NCBI RefSeq assembly: GCF_050699935.1
Contig: NZ_JBOHGB010000001.1
Coordinates: 148,976 to 212,975, forward strand
Direction of reading: 5' to 3'
Length of the DNA: 64,000 nucleotides
Origin: Actinophytocola sp050699935
GTDB lineage: Bacteria > Actinomycetota > Actinomycetes > Mycobacteriales > Pseudonocardiaceae
The notes under the pieces were generated by a model, which searched no databases, had not been told where the DNA came from, and saw only the letters and a program-made list of their open reading frames with translations. The position numbers and the translations under genes were made by a program. Each line of letters starts with the position of its first letter. Position 1 is the first letter of the stretch. Of the stretch, positions 7,628 through 15,783 are shown in pieces.

Positions 7628-8971
7628 GTGTCAGATTCTGCCGCTTCGGCCGAGCCGATCACCATCGACGTCTGGCTCGCGGGTCACCCGATTCCACATT
7701 TCCTCGACCCCGTGACGGAAGCGGCTGAATCGTTCGCCCGGGCCCATCCGGGATATCGGGTACGGCTTCGAGAGATCAACTTCCGCGAGCTGCCGGGCGA
7801 GGTCGCGCGCGCGGTAGCGCAGGGCAACCCGCCGGATCTGGCGGAGTACTACTTCACCGCCACCCAACTGGCGCTCGACACCCGCGCCACGAGCGGCCAA
7901 CCGCTGTTCACCCCGGTCCAGCGCGCCATCGGCGACCGCACCAAGATCCTGGGTGAGCCGGTGGTCATCGATGACCTCGTCCCCGCCGTGCGCGACTACT
8001 ACAGCCAGGGCGGCGAGCTGGTCGCCATGCCGACCGTGGTGTCGACCGCCATCCTGTTCGCCAACCAGGACATGTTGACGCGCGCGGGCGTCGAGCGAAT
8101 GCCGAGGACCTGGACGGAGCTCGAAGCCGCGTGTGCCGCGGTGGCCAAGCTGCCCGGCGGGCCGGCGGCCGGGATCGCCTGGCCCAACCACGGGTGGATG
8201 TTCCAGATGGAGGTCGCCGGACAGGGCGGGCTGCTCGGCGACAACGACAACGGCCGGTCCGGCCGCGCCACCCGGATCTGTCTGAACTCTCCCGAGGCGT
8301 TCGCGTACGCGCGGTGGTGGCAGCGAATGCACGCCCGCGGCCACTGGCGCCACACCGGTGAGCTGAGGGACTGGCTGACGGCCATGGAAGCGTTCCACCG
8401 GCAGGAGGTCGCGTTCGTGGTGAGCTCGTCCGCGGTCGGTCTGCTCCTCGCGGACATGGCGGCACAGGCCGGCTTCGGGTTGTCGACGGGTGTCCTGCCG
8501 CGCAACGGGGACCGGCCGTTCGCAGGCCGGCTCCTGGGCGGCCAGTCGCTGTTCCTGACTGCCGGGCTGTCCCGGGAGAAGGAGGACGGTGCGCTCGCCT
8601 TCCTGCAGCACCTGCTCAACCCGCACCACGAGCTGCGCCGGCAACAGGTGGGCTCCCTGCCGGTGACGGTGTCGGCGCAGCAGCGCTTAGCCGCAGACGG
8701 CTGGTTCGACCGGTATCCCGCCTTTCGCACGGCGGCGGAGCAGGTCGCCTCGTCGAACCGGACGCCGGCCGCGTGTGGCGCGGTGATCGGCGACCTGAAC
8801 GGCATCCAGGACGTCCTGACCTCTGCGATGCGTGACGTGCTGGTCCTGCGCCAGGACCTCACCACCCGGTTCCGCGCGGCGACCGACGAGGCGCAGGCTC
8901 TGCTGGACCACTACAACGCCGCCTGCCTCGGTGATCCGCCGGTGACCCCCGACGCCCTCGAAGCCGGCTGA
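7628..8971 (+). CDS. Extracellular solute-binding-protein family member without a signal peptide
   Basis: 447 aa resembling sugar ABC-transporter binding proteins (UgpB/MalE class): an early beta-strand block (PITIDVWLAGH), the NPPDLAEYYF region, PRTWTELEAAC, and an FLQHLLNP segment near the end. The N-terminus is MSDSAASAEPITID, with no lipobox and no hydrophobic stretch, and no permease or ATPase genes lie nearby. It may therefore be a cytoplasmic ligand binder, for example sequestering a sugar or the product, or a protein exported by another route. I chose the GTG at 7628 because GGAGGA ends 4 nt before it; GTG 7607 is an alternative and also adds no signal peptide. Confidence 0.75.
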   Translation: MSDSAASAEPITIDVWLAGHPIPHFLDPVTEAAESFARAHPGYRVRLREINFRELPGEVARAVAQGNPPDLAEYYFTATQLALDTRATSGQPLFTPVQRAIGDRTKILGEPVVIDDLVPAVRDYYSQGGELVAMPTVVSTAILFANQDMLTRAGVERMPRTWTELEAACAAVAKLPGGPAAGIAWPNHGWMFQMEVAGQGGLLGDNDNGRSGRATRICLNSPEAFAYARWWQRMHARGHWRHTGELRDWLTAMEAFHRQEVAFVVSSSAVGLLLADMAAQAGFGLSTGVLPRNGDRPFAGRLLGGQSLFLTAGLSREKEDGALAFLQHLLNPHHELRRQQVGSLPVTVSAQQRLAADGWFDRYPAFRTAAEQVASSNRTPAACGAVIGDLNGIQDVLTSAMRDVLVLRQDLTTRFRAATDEAQALLDHYNAACLGDPPVTPDALEAG

Positions 8972-9061
8972 GGGCCAATCCAGCCAGACCGTCGGAGAAC
9001 CGGCCGCACCAACATTTCCTCGCAATTCGCCTGATTCGCATAAGTCGCCGTGGCCGCGGGA

Positions 9062-9275
9062 CGTGAAATTCGACGATATTGCCATCGAGACTCTCACTGC
9101 GGATTTCCTCGACGCCGGCGAGTTCTCGAGCTACTGACTGTACCGAAAGGACAGCACGATCACGGAAGTATCGAGGAAGGAAACGTGCCAGCATGGAGCA
9201 CCGGACAAGCGGAGAAATCATGCGGACCTGGAGCTCCGGGCAAATGGTTGTGGACCTGATCAAGCTTGGCCTCGC
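9062..9275 (+). pseudogene. Decayed copy of the cupin 3' end, spacer and dehydrogenase 5' end
   Basis: From about 9105 this stretch repeats, on the opposite strand, the segment at about 3180-3370. A frame ending LDAGEFSSY-stop matches the cupin end LDAAEFSSY-stop. The following spacer shares blocks such as GACAGCACGATC, GGAAGGAAA and TGCCAGCATG. An ATG then begins MRTWSSGQ, against MQIWSSEQ of the dehydrogenase. Similarity ends after about 15 codons. The copy is too short to be functional and marks a former duplication of the operon. A small peptide beginning at GTG 9062 (MKFDDIAIETL...) could in theory be translated. Confidence 0.7.
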
Positions 9276-9611
9276 CTGGGCCACCGGGAGGCTCGAGCCG
9301 TGGGCCGCGGCCCCGCCAGCCCACGGCCCAGCGGCCATCCATTTCATGACCCCGCCTCCCGGCACCGTGGACGCGATCACCGGTGTCGACGAGGCCCGCT
9401 CCCGACCCGGGTGGTCGGCGTCTACCTCGACGTCGCCCCCGGTGACACGATCCGGGAGGTGCGCAGCTCGCGCGACCGGGCGGGCAGTGTCGTCGCCTAT
9501 GCCGCCGACGCCCCGACAGCGACCTTCCGCGCGTCGAGCGCCGCCGAGCAGATCCGCTTCCAGCCGGCATCACCCGGGTGGCCGGACGCGAAGGACGCGG
9601 CGGCCGGCTAA
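9249..9611 (+). pseudogene. Frameshifted C-terminal remnant of an ATP-grasp ligase
   Basis: Two frames together read as the tail of an ATP-grasp carboxylate-amine ligase: VDLIKLGLAWATGRLEP, then IHFMTPPPGTVDAITGVDEARSRPG in one frame, continuing VVGVYLDVAPGDTI and VRSSRDRAGSVVAYA to IRFQ in another. The shift lies near 9408. The ATP-binding lobes are missing and the piece abuts the dehydrogenase remnant, so it looks like recombinational debris. ATP-grasp enzymes form amide bonds in many clusters; an intact relative may exist outside the window. It contains an incidental 9-bp inverted repeat (9297-9327). Confidence 0.65.
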
Positions 9612-9644
9612 ACCCGAACGGCAACGGGAATGATGCCGTTCGTA

Positions 9645-10883
9645 CTACCGAACGCGGACCTCGGGGACGTAGTGGATCCACCGGCCGCCGGCGGTGCGGA
9701 AGTCGTTCTCCTTGGCCATGATCTCCTCGGCGTGGTTCCACGAGAACAGCAGGGCGTAGTCCGGGTACGGGTCCGCGAACGCGGTGGGCGGTCGCACCGG
9801 CAGTCGCGAGCCCGGCACCAGGTGGCCCTGTTTGGCCGGAGTGGAGTCGCAGACGAACGGCACCAGGTCCGGCCCGATCCCGCAGTAGTTGGTCACCGTC
9901 GTGCACTTCGCGGGCGCGCCGTAGCCGACGACTCGCTTGCCGCCGGCCTTGAGCTCGCCCAGCAGCGCGAGCAGGTCCTCCCGGATCATCGTGACTGTGT
10001 GGCCGAACGTGGTAAATGTCTCCGGCTCGGACATCCGCCGGGTCCGCTCATCGGACAGCAACAGCCGCACCGCGGGCGCCGGGGTCCGCGCGCCGGCCCG
10101 CGCCAGCGTGTAGCGGATCTCACCGCCGTGCATCGGGATGTGCTCGGCGTCGACCAGTTCGAGCCCGTACTGCTCGGCCATGTTGCGCACCGAGGTCGCG
10201 CTGAAGTAGAAGACGTGCTCGTCGTAGATCTGGTCGAAGGCCAGCCCGTCGATGAGCGTGCCGAGGTAGGGCTCCTCGAACACGAAGATCCCGTTCGGGG
10301 CGAGCAGGGTGTCCAGCCCGCGCAGCACCGAGCCGATGTGCGCGATGTGGCAGATGGTGTTGGCCCCGAACACCACGTCGGCCGTGCCGTGCTCGGCCCG
10401 GATCGTGGCCGCCGTCGACTCGTCGAAGAACTCGGTCACCACCCGCACGCCCTTCGCCGCGGCGATTTCGGCCACGTTGGTGGACGGCTCGACACCGAGG
10501 TGGCGCACTCCGGCCGCGGCGATCGAGCCGAGCAGCACCCCGTCGTTGCAGCCGATCTCGACGATGAACGGGTCGGGCCCGGTGAGCTCGGTCCGCAGGA
10601 AGCGTTCGGCGTTGTGCTGGAAATGCCGGCGGTGGCTCGCCGATCCGGACGCGTGGTAGCGATAGTCCGCGTGGTAGCGGAACTCCTGCGGCACCTCGTC
10701 GAGCAGCTGGACCATGGTGCAGCTCTCGCAGGCGCCGATGGCGAGCCGGAACAGGAACACCTGGTCCGCCTCGTGTGGCAGCAGAAACCCGTTCGCCGTC
10801 GGCTGCTGCCCCAGGTCGATGAACTCGGCCACCTTGCCGCCGCACACGCGGCAGGTGTGTCCGGAATGGTCGTCGGCTGTCAT
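9645..10883 (-). CDS. Sugar C-methyltransferase (TylCIII/EvaC/MdpA3 type)
   Basis: About 412 aa. N-terminal zinc-binding CxxC pairs (CRVCGG and CESC), the SAM motif VEIGCNDGVLL, then DEHVFYFSATSVRNMAEQYGL and MHGGEIRY, and the C-terminal domain with VVGYGAPAKCTT: the architecture of NDP-ketosugar C-3 methyltransferases. It is the last gene of a three-gene operon after UDP-glucose dehydrogenase and the decarboxylase-like gene, a set matching the amino-pentose route of maduropeptin. The ATG at 10883 places CRVC near the N-terminus; GTG 10955 would add 24 residues. It probably methylates a UDP-4-ketopentose (inferred). Confidence 0.88.
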   Translation of the reverse strand: MTADDHSGHTCRVCGGKVAEFIDLGQQPTANGFLLPHEADQVFLFRLAIGACESCTMVQLLDEVPQEFRYHADYRYHASGSASHRRHFQHNAERFLRTELTGPDPFIVEIGCNDGVLLGSIAAAGVRHLGVEPSTNVAEIAAAKGVRVVTEFFDESTAATIRAEHGTADVVFGANTICHIAHIGSVLRGLDTLLAPNGIFVFEEPYLGTLIDGLAFDQIYDEHVFYFSATSVRNMAEQYGLELVDAEHIPMHGGEIRYTLARAGARTPAPAVRLLLSDERTRRMSEPETFTTFGHTVTMIREDLLALLGELKAGGKRVVGYGAPAKCTTVTNYCGIGPDLVPFVCDSTPAKQGHLVPGSRLPVRPPTAFADPYPDYALLFSWNHAEEIMAKENDFRTAGGRWIHYVPEVRVR

Positions 10884-10958
10884 CAGCTCGGTCCCCACGT
10901 CCTCGTCGGTGCTCGGTCGGCAGGCCGCGGCGGCGTCGTCGCACGGCTGGCGCACTCG

Positions 10959-11948
10959 TCAGGCGGCGCCGCTGTCGGGCTGTGCGAGCCACCACGGGTT
11001 GGCCCGAGCCCAGTCGATCGTCCGGGTGAGACCGTCCCGCAGGGACGTCGTGCACTGCCAGCCGAGGGTCCGGCGAGCCTTGGTGTTGTCCGGTATCCGC
11101 CGGTGCAGGTCCTCATAGGACCGTCCGAGCGCGGTGCTGGCATCGATCGTCGTGATCGGCGCGGTGCCACCGGTGAGCTCTTGGACCAGGTCGACCAGTT
11201 CGGCGACCGTGGCCTCGGCCATGGAACCGATGTTGAACGCCTGGCCGACCGCCGCCGGATGCTCGGCGGCCAGCAGGGTGGCATCGACGGCGTCCTCGAC
11301 ATAGGTGAAGCACCTGGTCTGCCGGCCGCCGTCGTAGACGACCAGCGGCTGGTTGTTGAGTGCCCGGTGGACCGAGCGGCTGGCGACGAACCCGGGCCGC
11401 TGCCGAGGGCCGTAGGCGTTGAAGTAACGCACGATCGTGGCCGGCAGACCGCACTGGCGGGCGAAGGCGAAGGTGAGGTGCTCGGTCAGCGCCTTGCTGG
11501 AGGAGTAGGTCCAGCGGTCGGCGGAGGTGGAGCCGAGCACCCGGTCGTCGTCCTCGCGCCAGGGCACCGCCGGGTTCTTGCCGAAGACCTCGCTGGTGCT
11601 GGCCACCACGAGCCGGGCGCCCGCCTGCTCGGCGAGGTCGAGGACGTTGCGGGTGCCGGAGAAGTTGATGTCGATGACGTCGAGCGGCCGGGCCAGGTAC
11701 TGGTCGACGCCGACGACCGCGGCCAGGTGGTACACCACGTCCACCCCCGGCCTGATCGTCTCGGCCAACACCGACCGGTCCAGGATGTCCCCCGCCACGT
11801 GCCTGGCCCGGGTCCGGGCCAGGCGCTGGTGTTCCGGCGGTGGCGCGCTGTCGAAGACGGTCACCTCGTCACCCCTGGCGAGCAGCCGCTCCACCAGGTG
11901 GCTGCCGATGAACCCGCAACCGCCGGTCACCACGGCGCGTGCACTCAT
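10959..11948 (-). CDS. NAD-dependent epimerase/dehydratase, UDP-glucuronate decarboxylase-like
   Basis: 329-aa extended SDR protein. The NAD-binding TGGCGFIGSH lies at the N-terminus, the active-site ASTSEVFGK at about 117-124, and the YxxxK pair is Y148/K152. It starts with a 4-nt overlap on the UDP-glucose dehydrogenase gene, which makes conversion of UDP-glucuronate to UDP-pentose (UXS, CalS9/MdpA2 type) the most economical reading. A 4-epimerase role cannot be excluded by sequence alone. It supplies the ketopentose or pentose for the C-methyltransferase downstream. Confidence 0.85.
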   Translation of the reverse strand: MSARAVVTGGCGFIGSHLVERLLARGDEVTVFDSAPPPEHQRLARTRARHVAGDILDRSVLAETIRPGVDVVYHLAAVVGVDQYLARPLDVIDINFSGTRNVLDLAEQAGARLVVASTSEVFGKNPAVPWREDDDRVLGSTSADRWTYSSSKALTEHLTFAFARQCGLPATIVRYFNAYGPRQRPGFVASRSVHRALNNQPLVVYDGGRQTRCFTYVEDAVDATLLAAEHPAAVGQAFNIGSMAEATVAELVDLVQELTGGTAPITTIDASTALGRSYEDLHRRIPDNTKARRTLGWQCTTSLRDGLTRTIDWARANPWWLAQPDSGAA

Positions 11949-13291
11949 CGGCCGACCCCGCGGTAGTGGTAGCCGAGCGCGTACAGCTCGGCGATCTTCT
12001 CCCGCGAGTAGTACGCCCGCCCGTCCAGCACCAGGCACGAGTCCGCCACCGGCAGCGCGGCGAAGTCGATGTCGTGGAACTCCTTGTGCAGGGCCAGGAT
12101 CGCCAGGCAGTCGGCATTCTTCACCGCGTCGTCGAGGCTCGCCGACGGGGTGATGCCGAACAGTCTGTCGGCCTCCTCGGCGTCGACCCGCGGGTCGTAG
12201 ACGGTCACCTCGGCGCACGCCTTCTCCAGGGCGGCCACCGCCGCCTGGGTGGGCGTGTGGCGCAGGTCCCCGGAGTTGTTCTTGAACGCCAGACCGATGA
12301 CGGCCACCTTCGAGCTGACCGGGTCCTTGCCGAGCCGGACCAGCTCGTCGATGGCGACGCGTGCCGTGTACTCGGGCATCCCGGCGTTGACCCGGCGGCC
12401 CGCCGGGGCCGTGAGGATGTCCAGACCGCGCTCGCGAGCCGCGTGCCAGACCATCCACGGGTCCTTGGTCAGGCAGGAGCCGCCGACGCCGACGCTGGGC
12501 AGCAGGATGTTCACGTTGCCGGCGCCCTTGGGGATCATGTTGGCCGCCGCGATGACGTCCAGCGCGTCCACTTCGTACAGGGCGCAGAACTTGGCCAACT
12601 CGTTGCCCAGCGCGATGTTGAGGTCGATCCACCAGTTGTCCGCCAGCTTGGTGATCTCGGCGGCTTCGAGGGAGTCTTGCGGAACCACCTCGACGCCCAG
12701 CGCGGTGCGCCAGAACTCGGCGGCGGCCGCGGTGCTCTCGGCGTCCAGGCCGCCCGCGACGATCGGCAAGGCACGTAGCTCTTTGATGGCGGTGCCCTCC
12801 GCGAGCCGCTCTGGCGTGAACGCCAGGCCGAAGTCCACGCCGCCCACCAGGCCGCCGGCCTCCAGCAGGGGCAGTACCAGGTCGCGGGTCGTACCCGGCG
12901 GCACGGTGCTCTTGACCACGAACAGCTGGCCCGTGCGAACGTGCCGGCCCAGTTCGACGCAGGCGCCCCACAGTTGCTCGTCGGCCAGCGAGCCGTCCTC
13001 CCGGACCGGGGTGCCGACGGTGATCAACACGACGTCGGCACGCCGCACCGCCGCATAGTCGGTGGTCACCTGGACCCGGCCGGCCGATATTCCACCCAGG
13101 AGCAGGTCGGCCAGCCCGGGTTCGACGTACCGGCAGTGACCCTCGCGCAGTTCGTCGACCAACTCGGTGTTGTTGTCGACACCGACCACATCGAGTCCCC
13201 GGTCGGCCAGTACCGCGGCGATGCAGGAGCCGACGTAACCGAGGCCGACGATGGCGACCTGACAATTTTGCCGGCCGGAAAGAAACCTCAT
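11945..13291 (-). CDS. UDP-glucose 6-dehydrogenase (nucleotide-sugar dehydrogenase)
   Basis: 448 aa with the two Rossmann domains of this family: VAIVGLGYVG at the N-terminus, the TVGTP and STVPPGTT segments, and the catalytic cysteine in GVGGSCLTKDPW (C273, K276). It oxidises UDP-glucose to UDP-glucuronate with two NAD. First gene of the minus-strand sugar operon. I chose the ATG at 13291, preceded by GGGAG, over 13303, which lacks a ribosome site. Together with the decarboxylase it opens the pentose route known from calicheamicin (CalS8) and maduropeptin (MdpA1). Confidence 0.88.
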   Translation of the reverse strand: MRFLSGRQNCQVAIVGLGYVGSCIAAVLADRGLDVVGVDNNTELVDELREGHCRYVEPGLADLLLGGISAGRVQVTTDYAAVRRADVVLITVGTPVREDGSLADEQLWGACVELGRHVRTGQLFVVKSTVPPGTTRDLVLPLLEAGGLVGGVDFGLAFTPERLAEGTAIKELRALPIVAGGLDAESTAAAAEFWRTALGVEVVPQDSLEAAEITKLADNWWIDLNIALGNELAKFCALYEVDALDVIAAANMIPKGAGNVNILLPSVGVGGSCLTKDPWMVWHAARERGLDILTAPAGRRVNAGMPEYTARVAIDELVRLGKDPVSSKVAVIGLAFKNNSGDLRHTPTQAAVAALEKACAEVTVYDPRVDAEEADRLFGITPSASLDDAVKNADCLAILALHKEFHDIDFAALPVADSCLVLDGRAYYSREKIAELYALGYHYRGVGR

Positions 13292-13458
13292 ACTCGCTCC
13301 CATCAAGAGCCGGTTCGGGCCAGGTCGGTGTCGCCCATATTCGGCGTATCCAGCGCTCACGGGCATCTCTTGGCGTGCTTGTTCGGCCACGATCGCGGTG
13401 GCCGAGATTTCGCACGAGCGAAGATGACTGTTAAAGGGAAATCCATAGACTTAAGATC

Positions 13459-14028
13459 GTGGTGTCCACTTTCGACGAGGAGGACGTGCCGGTAAGGCGC
13501 CTGTCGTCTCGGCTGGTGTACCAGAACGCGTGGCTGAGTGTTCGCGAGGACCGGGTTCAGCGGCTGGACGGGTCGCGCGGTGTCTACTCCGTGGTCGACC
13601 GGCCGGACGCCGCGATGATCATCGCGACCGAGCGGGACGGCTTCCACCTGGTCGACCAGTACCGCTACCCGGTCGCCGGACGGTTCTGGGAGTTCCCGCA
13701 GGGGTGCTTTCCCGGCCGGCGCGGCGGCGACCCGGCGCAGCTCGCGAACCGTGAGCTCGCCGAGGAGACCGGGCTGCGGGCCGGATCGATGACGCACCTG
13801 GGCAGCCTGTTCAGCTGGCAGGGCGCGAGCGGCCAGGCCATCGACGTCTTCCTGGCCACCGACCTCGTGCCGGGCCCGACGAACCGTGAGATCGAGGAGC
13901 AGGACATGCGGCACCGGTGGTTCGCCCGGGCCGAGTTCGAGCTGATGATCCGGGACGGTCGGATCCGGGACAACTCGACGGTGGCCGGGTACACCCTGCT
14001 GCTGTTGCACGAACGCGCGACGGGGTGA
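13459..14028 (+). CDS. Nudix hydrolase, ADP-ribose pyrophosphatase-like
   Basis: About 189 aa with a Nudix core (EFPQGCFPG...NRELAEETGL). The REL-EETG half of the box is intact, but the first glutamate position is Gly, as in some ADP-ribose or nucleotide-sugar pyrophosphatases. It may clear NDP-sugars or oxidised nucleotides; no role in the pathway is established. The start is uncertain: GTG 13459 and 13462 lack a clear ribosome site, and GTG 13486 has AGGAGG only 2 nt upstream. Divergent from the sugar operon and followed 35 nt later by a glycosyltransferase. Confidence 0.75.
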   Translation: MVSTFDEEDVPVRRLSSRLVYQNAWLSVREDRVQRLDGSRGVYSVVDRPDAAMIIATERDGFHLVDQYRYPVAGRFWEFPQGCFPGRRGGDPAQLANRELAEETGLRAGSMTHLGSLFSWQGASGQAIDVFLATDLVPGPTNREIEEQDMRHRWFARAEFELMIRDGRIRDNSTVAGYTLLLLHERATG

Positions 14029-14063
14029 GCGTACCCGCCGTCTGTCGCATGTGGAGAGACAAG

Positions 14064-15200
14064 ATGCGGATACTGTTCACGACGGTTCCCCTGCCCGGGC
14101 ATTTCTTTCCACTGGTGCCGCTGGCCTGGGCCTGCCGGGCGATGGGGCATGACGTGCTGGTCGCCACCTCGGAGGACTTCGTGCCCGAGGTGCTGCGCTC
14201 CGGGCTCGCCGCGACCTCGGTCGGCCCGGTGGCGAGCTGTGTCGGTCTCACCGCGGGTGGCGATCCCGACCGGCTCGCCGAACGGCGGTACGCCAACGGT
14301 CGGGTGTTCGCCCGGATCGCGGCGGACGACCTGCCCGGCACGCTGTCTCTTGTGGACTCATGGCGGCCGGACCTGGTGGTGAGCGAGCGCGTCGAAACCG
14401 CCGGGCTGGTCGCCGCGGCGACCTTCGCGGTCCCCGCCGTCGAGCTGCACTGGGGGGTGGCGCCGCTGGCGGAGTACCGGTCGGCCGCGGCCGATCACCT
14501 CGCCGCCGACCTGGCCGCCCTGGGCCTGCCCGCGCTGCCCCTGCCCGCGCTCGTACTCAACCCATGGCCACCGAGCCTGCGCCCGGCCTACGCGTCCGGC
14601 CAGCGAAGCATGCTCAACGTGCCCTACGACGGTGACTCCCGGGTGCCGAGCTGGGTTTGGCGCCCGCGGGAGGAACCGAGGGTGTGCCTGACGCTGGGCA
14701 CCGTGCTGCCCCGGCTCTGCGGCGACGGCGGGTCCGAGACCCTGGTTCCGATCGTGGAGAGACTGGCCGGGCTGGGCGTCGACGTGGTGATCGCGGTCGA
14801 CGACAAGATCGCGGTGCGGTGGCCGCCCCTGCCCAGTGCCGTCCGGCACGTGGGCCGGATGCCGCTGTCTCACGTGCTGCGGGCCTGCGACGTGGCGATC
14901 CACCACGGCGGCCAGGGCACCGCGCTGACCGCGATCGGAGCGGGGAGTCCGCAGCTGGTGCTGCCGGTGTTGGACGACCAGTTCGACAACGCGGACTCGG
15001 TGGTTCGGTCCGGAGCCGGCCTGTGCCTGCGCCCGGAGGAGCTCACTCCGGGCCGGGTGGCCGAGCACTGCCTCGAACTGCTCCACCGCCCCCGGTTCGC
15101 CAGGGCCGCCACGGAGCTCGCCGCCGAGGTCGCCGCGCAACCCTCCCTGGTCGAGGTGGTCGGCGAGCTGAACACCCTGACCACGAACCGCCGCCCCTGA
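14064..15200 (+). CDS. GT1-family glycosyltransferase
   Basis: 378 aa with GT-B fold. N-terminal acceptor domain MRILFTTVPLPGHFFPLVPL; C-terminal nucleotide-sugar site HHGGQGTALTAIGAGSPQLVLP with DDQFDNAD, the signature of macrolide/enediyne GT1 enzymes (CalG/MGT type). GGAGAG precedes the ATG. Probably one of two enzymes in this window attaching pathway sugars to the aglycone, in the cytoplasm. The acceptor and sugar cannot be read from sequence. Confidence 0.88.
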   Translation: MRILFTTVPLPGHFFPLVPLAWACRAMGHDVLVATSEDFVPEVLRSGLAATSVGPVASCVGLTAGGDPDRLAERRYANGRVFARIAADDLPGTLSLVDSWRPDLVVSERVETAGLVAAATFAVPAVELHWGVAPLAEYRSAAADHLAADLAALGLPALPLPALVLNPWPPSLRPAYASGQRSMLNVPYDGDSRVPSWVWRPREEPRVCLTLGTVLPRLCGDGGSETLVPIVERLAGLGVDVVIAVDDKIAVRWPPLPSAVRHVGRMPLSHVLRACDVAIHHGGQGTALTAIGAGSPQLVLPVLDDQFDNADSVVRSGAGLCLRPEELTPGRVAEHCLELLHRPRFARAATELAAEVAAQPSLVEVVGELNTLTTNRRP

Positions 15201-15296
15201 GCGCCCGCGCGGCAAACAGCGCACGCAGGAAGATGCGTGGCGAAATGACGGAATGTCACGGTGTGAACGCTCAGAGATAGGAGGCGTAAGGAGATC

Positions 15297-15713
15297 ATGG
15301 AAAACACCTTTGCCACCAAGCAGTCGGCCGCACCCGCGCGCAGCCGCGTCATCGGCGTGGTGCTGTGGGTGCTCCAGGCCCTGCTGGCCGTCCAGTTCGT
15401 CATCGGCGGCCTGTCCAAGCTGCTGGGCGATCAGCTGATAGTGGGCATGTTCGACGCCATCGGCGCGGGGGATTGGTTGCGATACCTGGTCGGCACCCTG
15501 GAGATCGCCGGAGCGGTCGGTTTGCTCATCCCCGTCCTGTCCGGACTCGCCGCGCTCGGGCTGGTCGCCCTGATGGTGGGCGCGACTATTACCAACGTGT
15601 TCGTGCTCGAGGCGGATGCCACGATGCCGGCCGTCTTCCTCGTGGTGGCGGCGCTGATCGCGTGGGGTCGCTGGTCGCGGGTCGCGGAGCTCGCCGTCCG
15701 GCTGAGGCGCTGA
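15297..15713 (+). CDS. DoxX-family small membrane protein
   Basis: 138 aa with about four hydrophobic helices (VVLWVLQALLAVQFVIGGLSKL, GTLEIAGAVGLLIPVLSGLAALGLVALMVGA, the segment after ATMPAV). DoxX proteins are membrane components sometimes linked to quinone or redox-stress handling. Strong AAGGAG before the ATG. It follows the glycosyltransferase by 96 nt. A redox or self-protection role in this cluster is a guess. Confidence 0.8.
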   Translation: MENTFATKQSAAPARSRVIGVVLWVLQALLAVQFVIGGLSKLLGDQLIVGMFDAIGAGDWLRYLVGTLEIAGAVGLLIPVLSGLAALGLVALMVGATITNVFVLEADATMPAVFLVVAALIAWGRWSRVAELAVRLRR

Positions 15714-15783
15714 CGACGGCGCTGACGACCGGTACGGCCCGCGGATTGCCCTTCGCCAGCCGGCGAGGGGCACCCGCGGCCTT

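Noticed and set aside
9630..11966. Plus-strand open frame of 778 codons
   Set aside because: Antisense to the sugar C-methyltransferase and SDR genes, with composition typical of a reverse-strand shadow.
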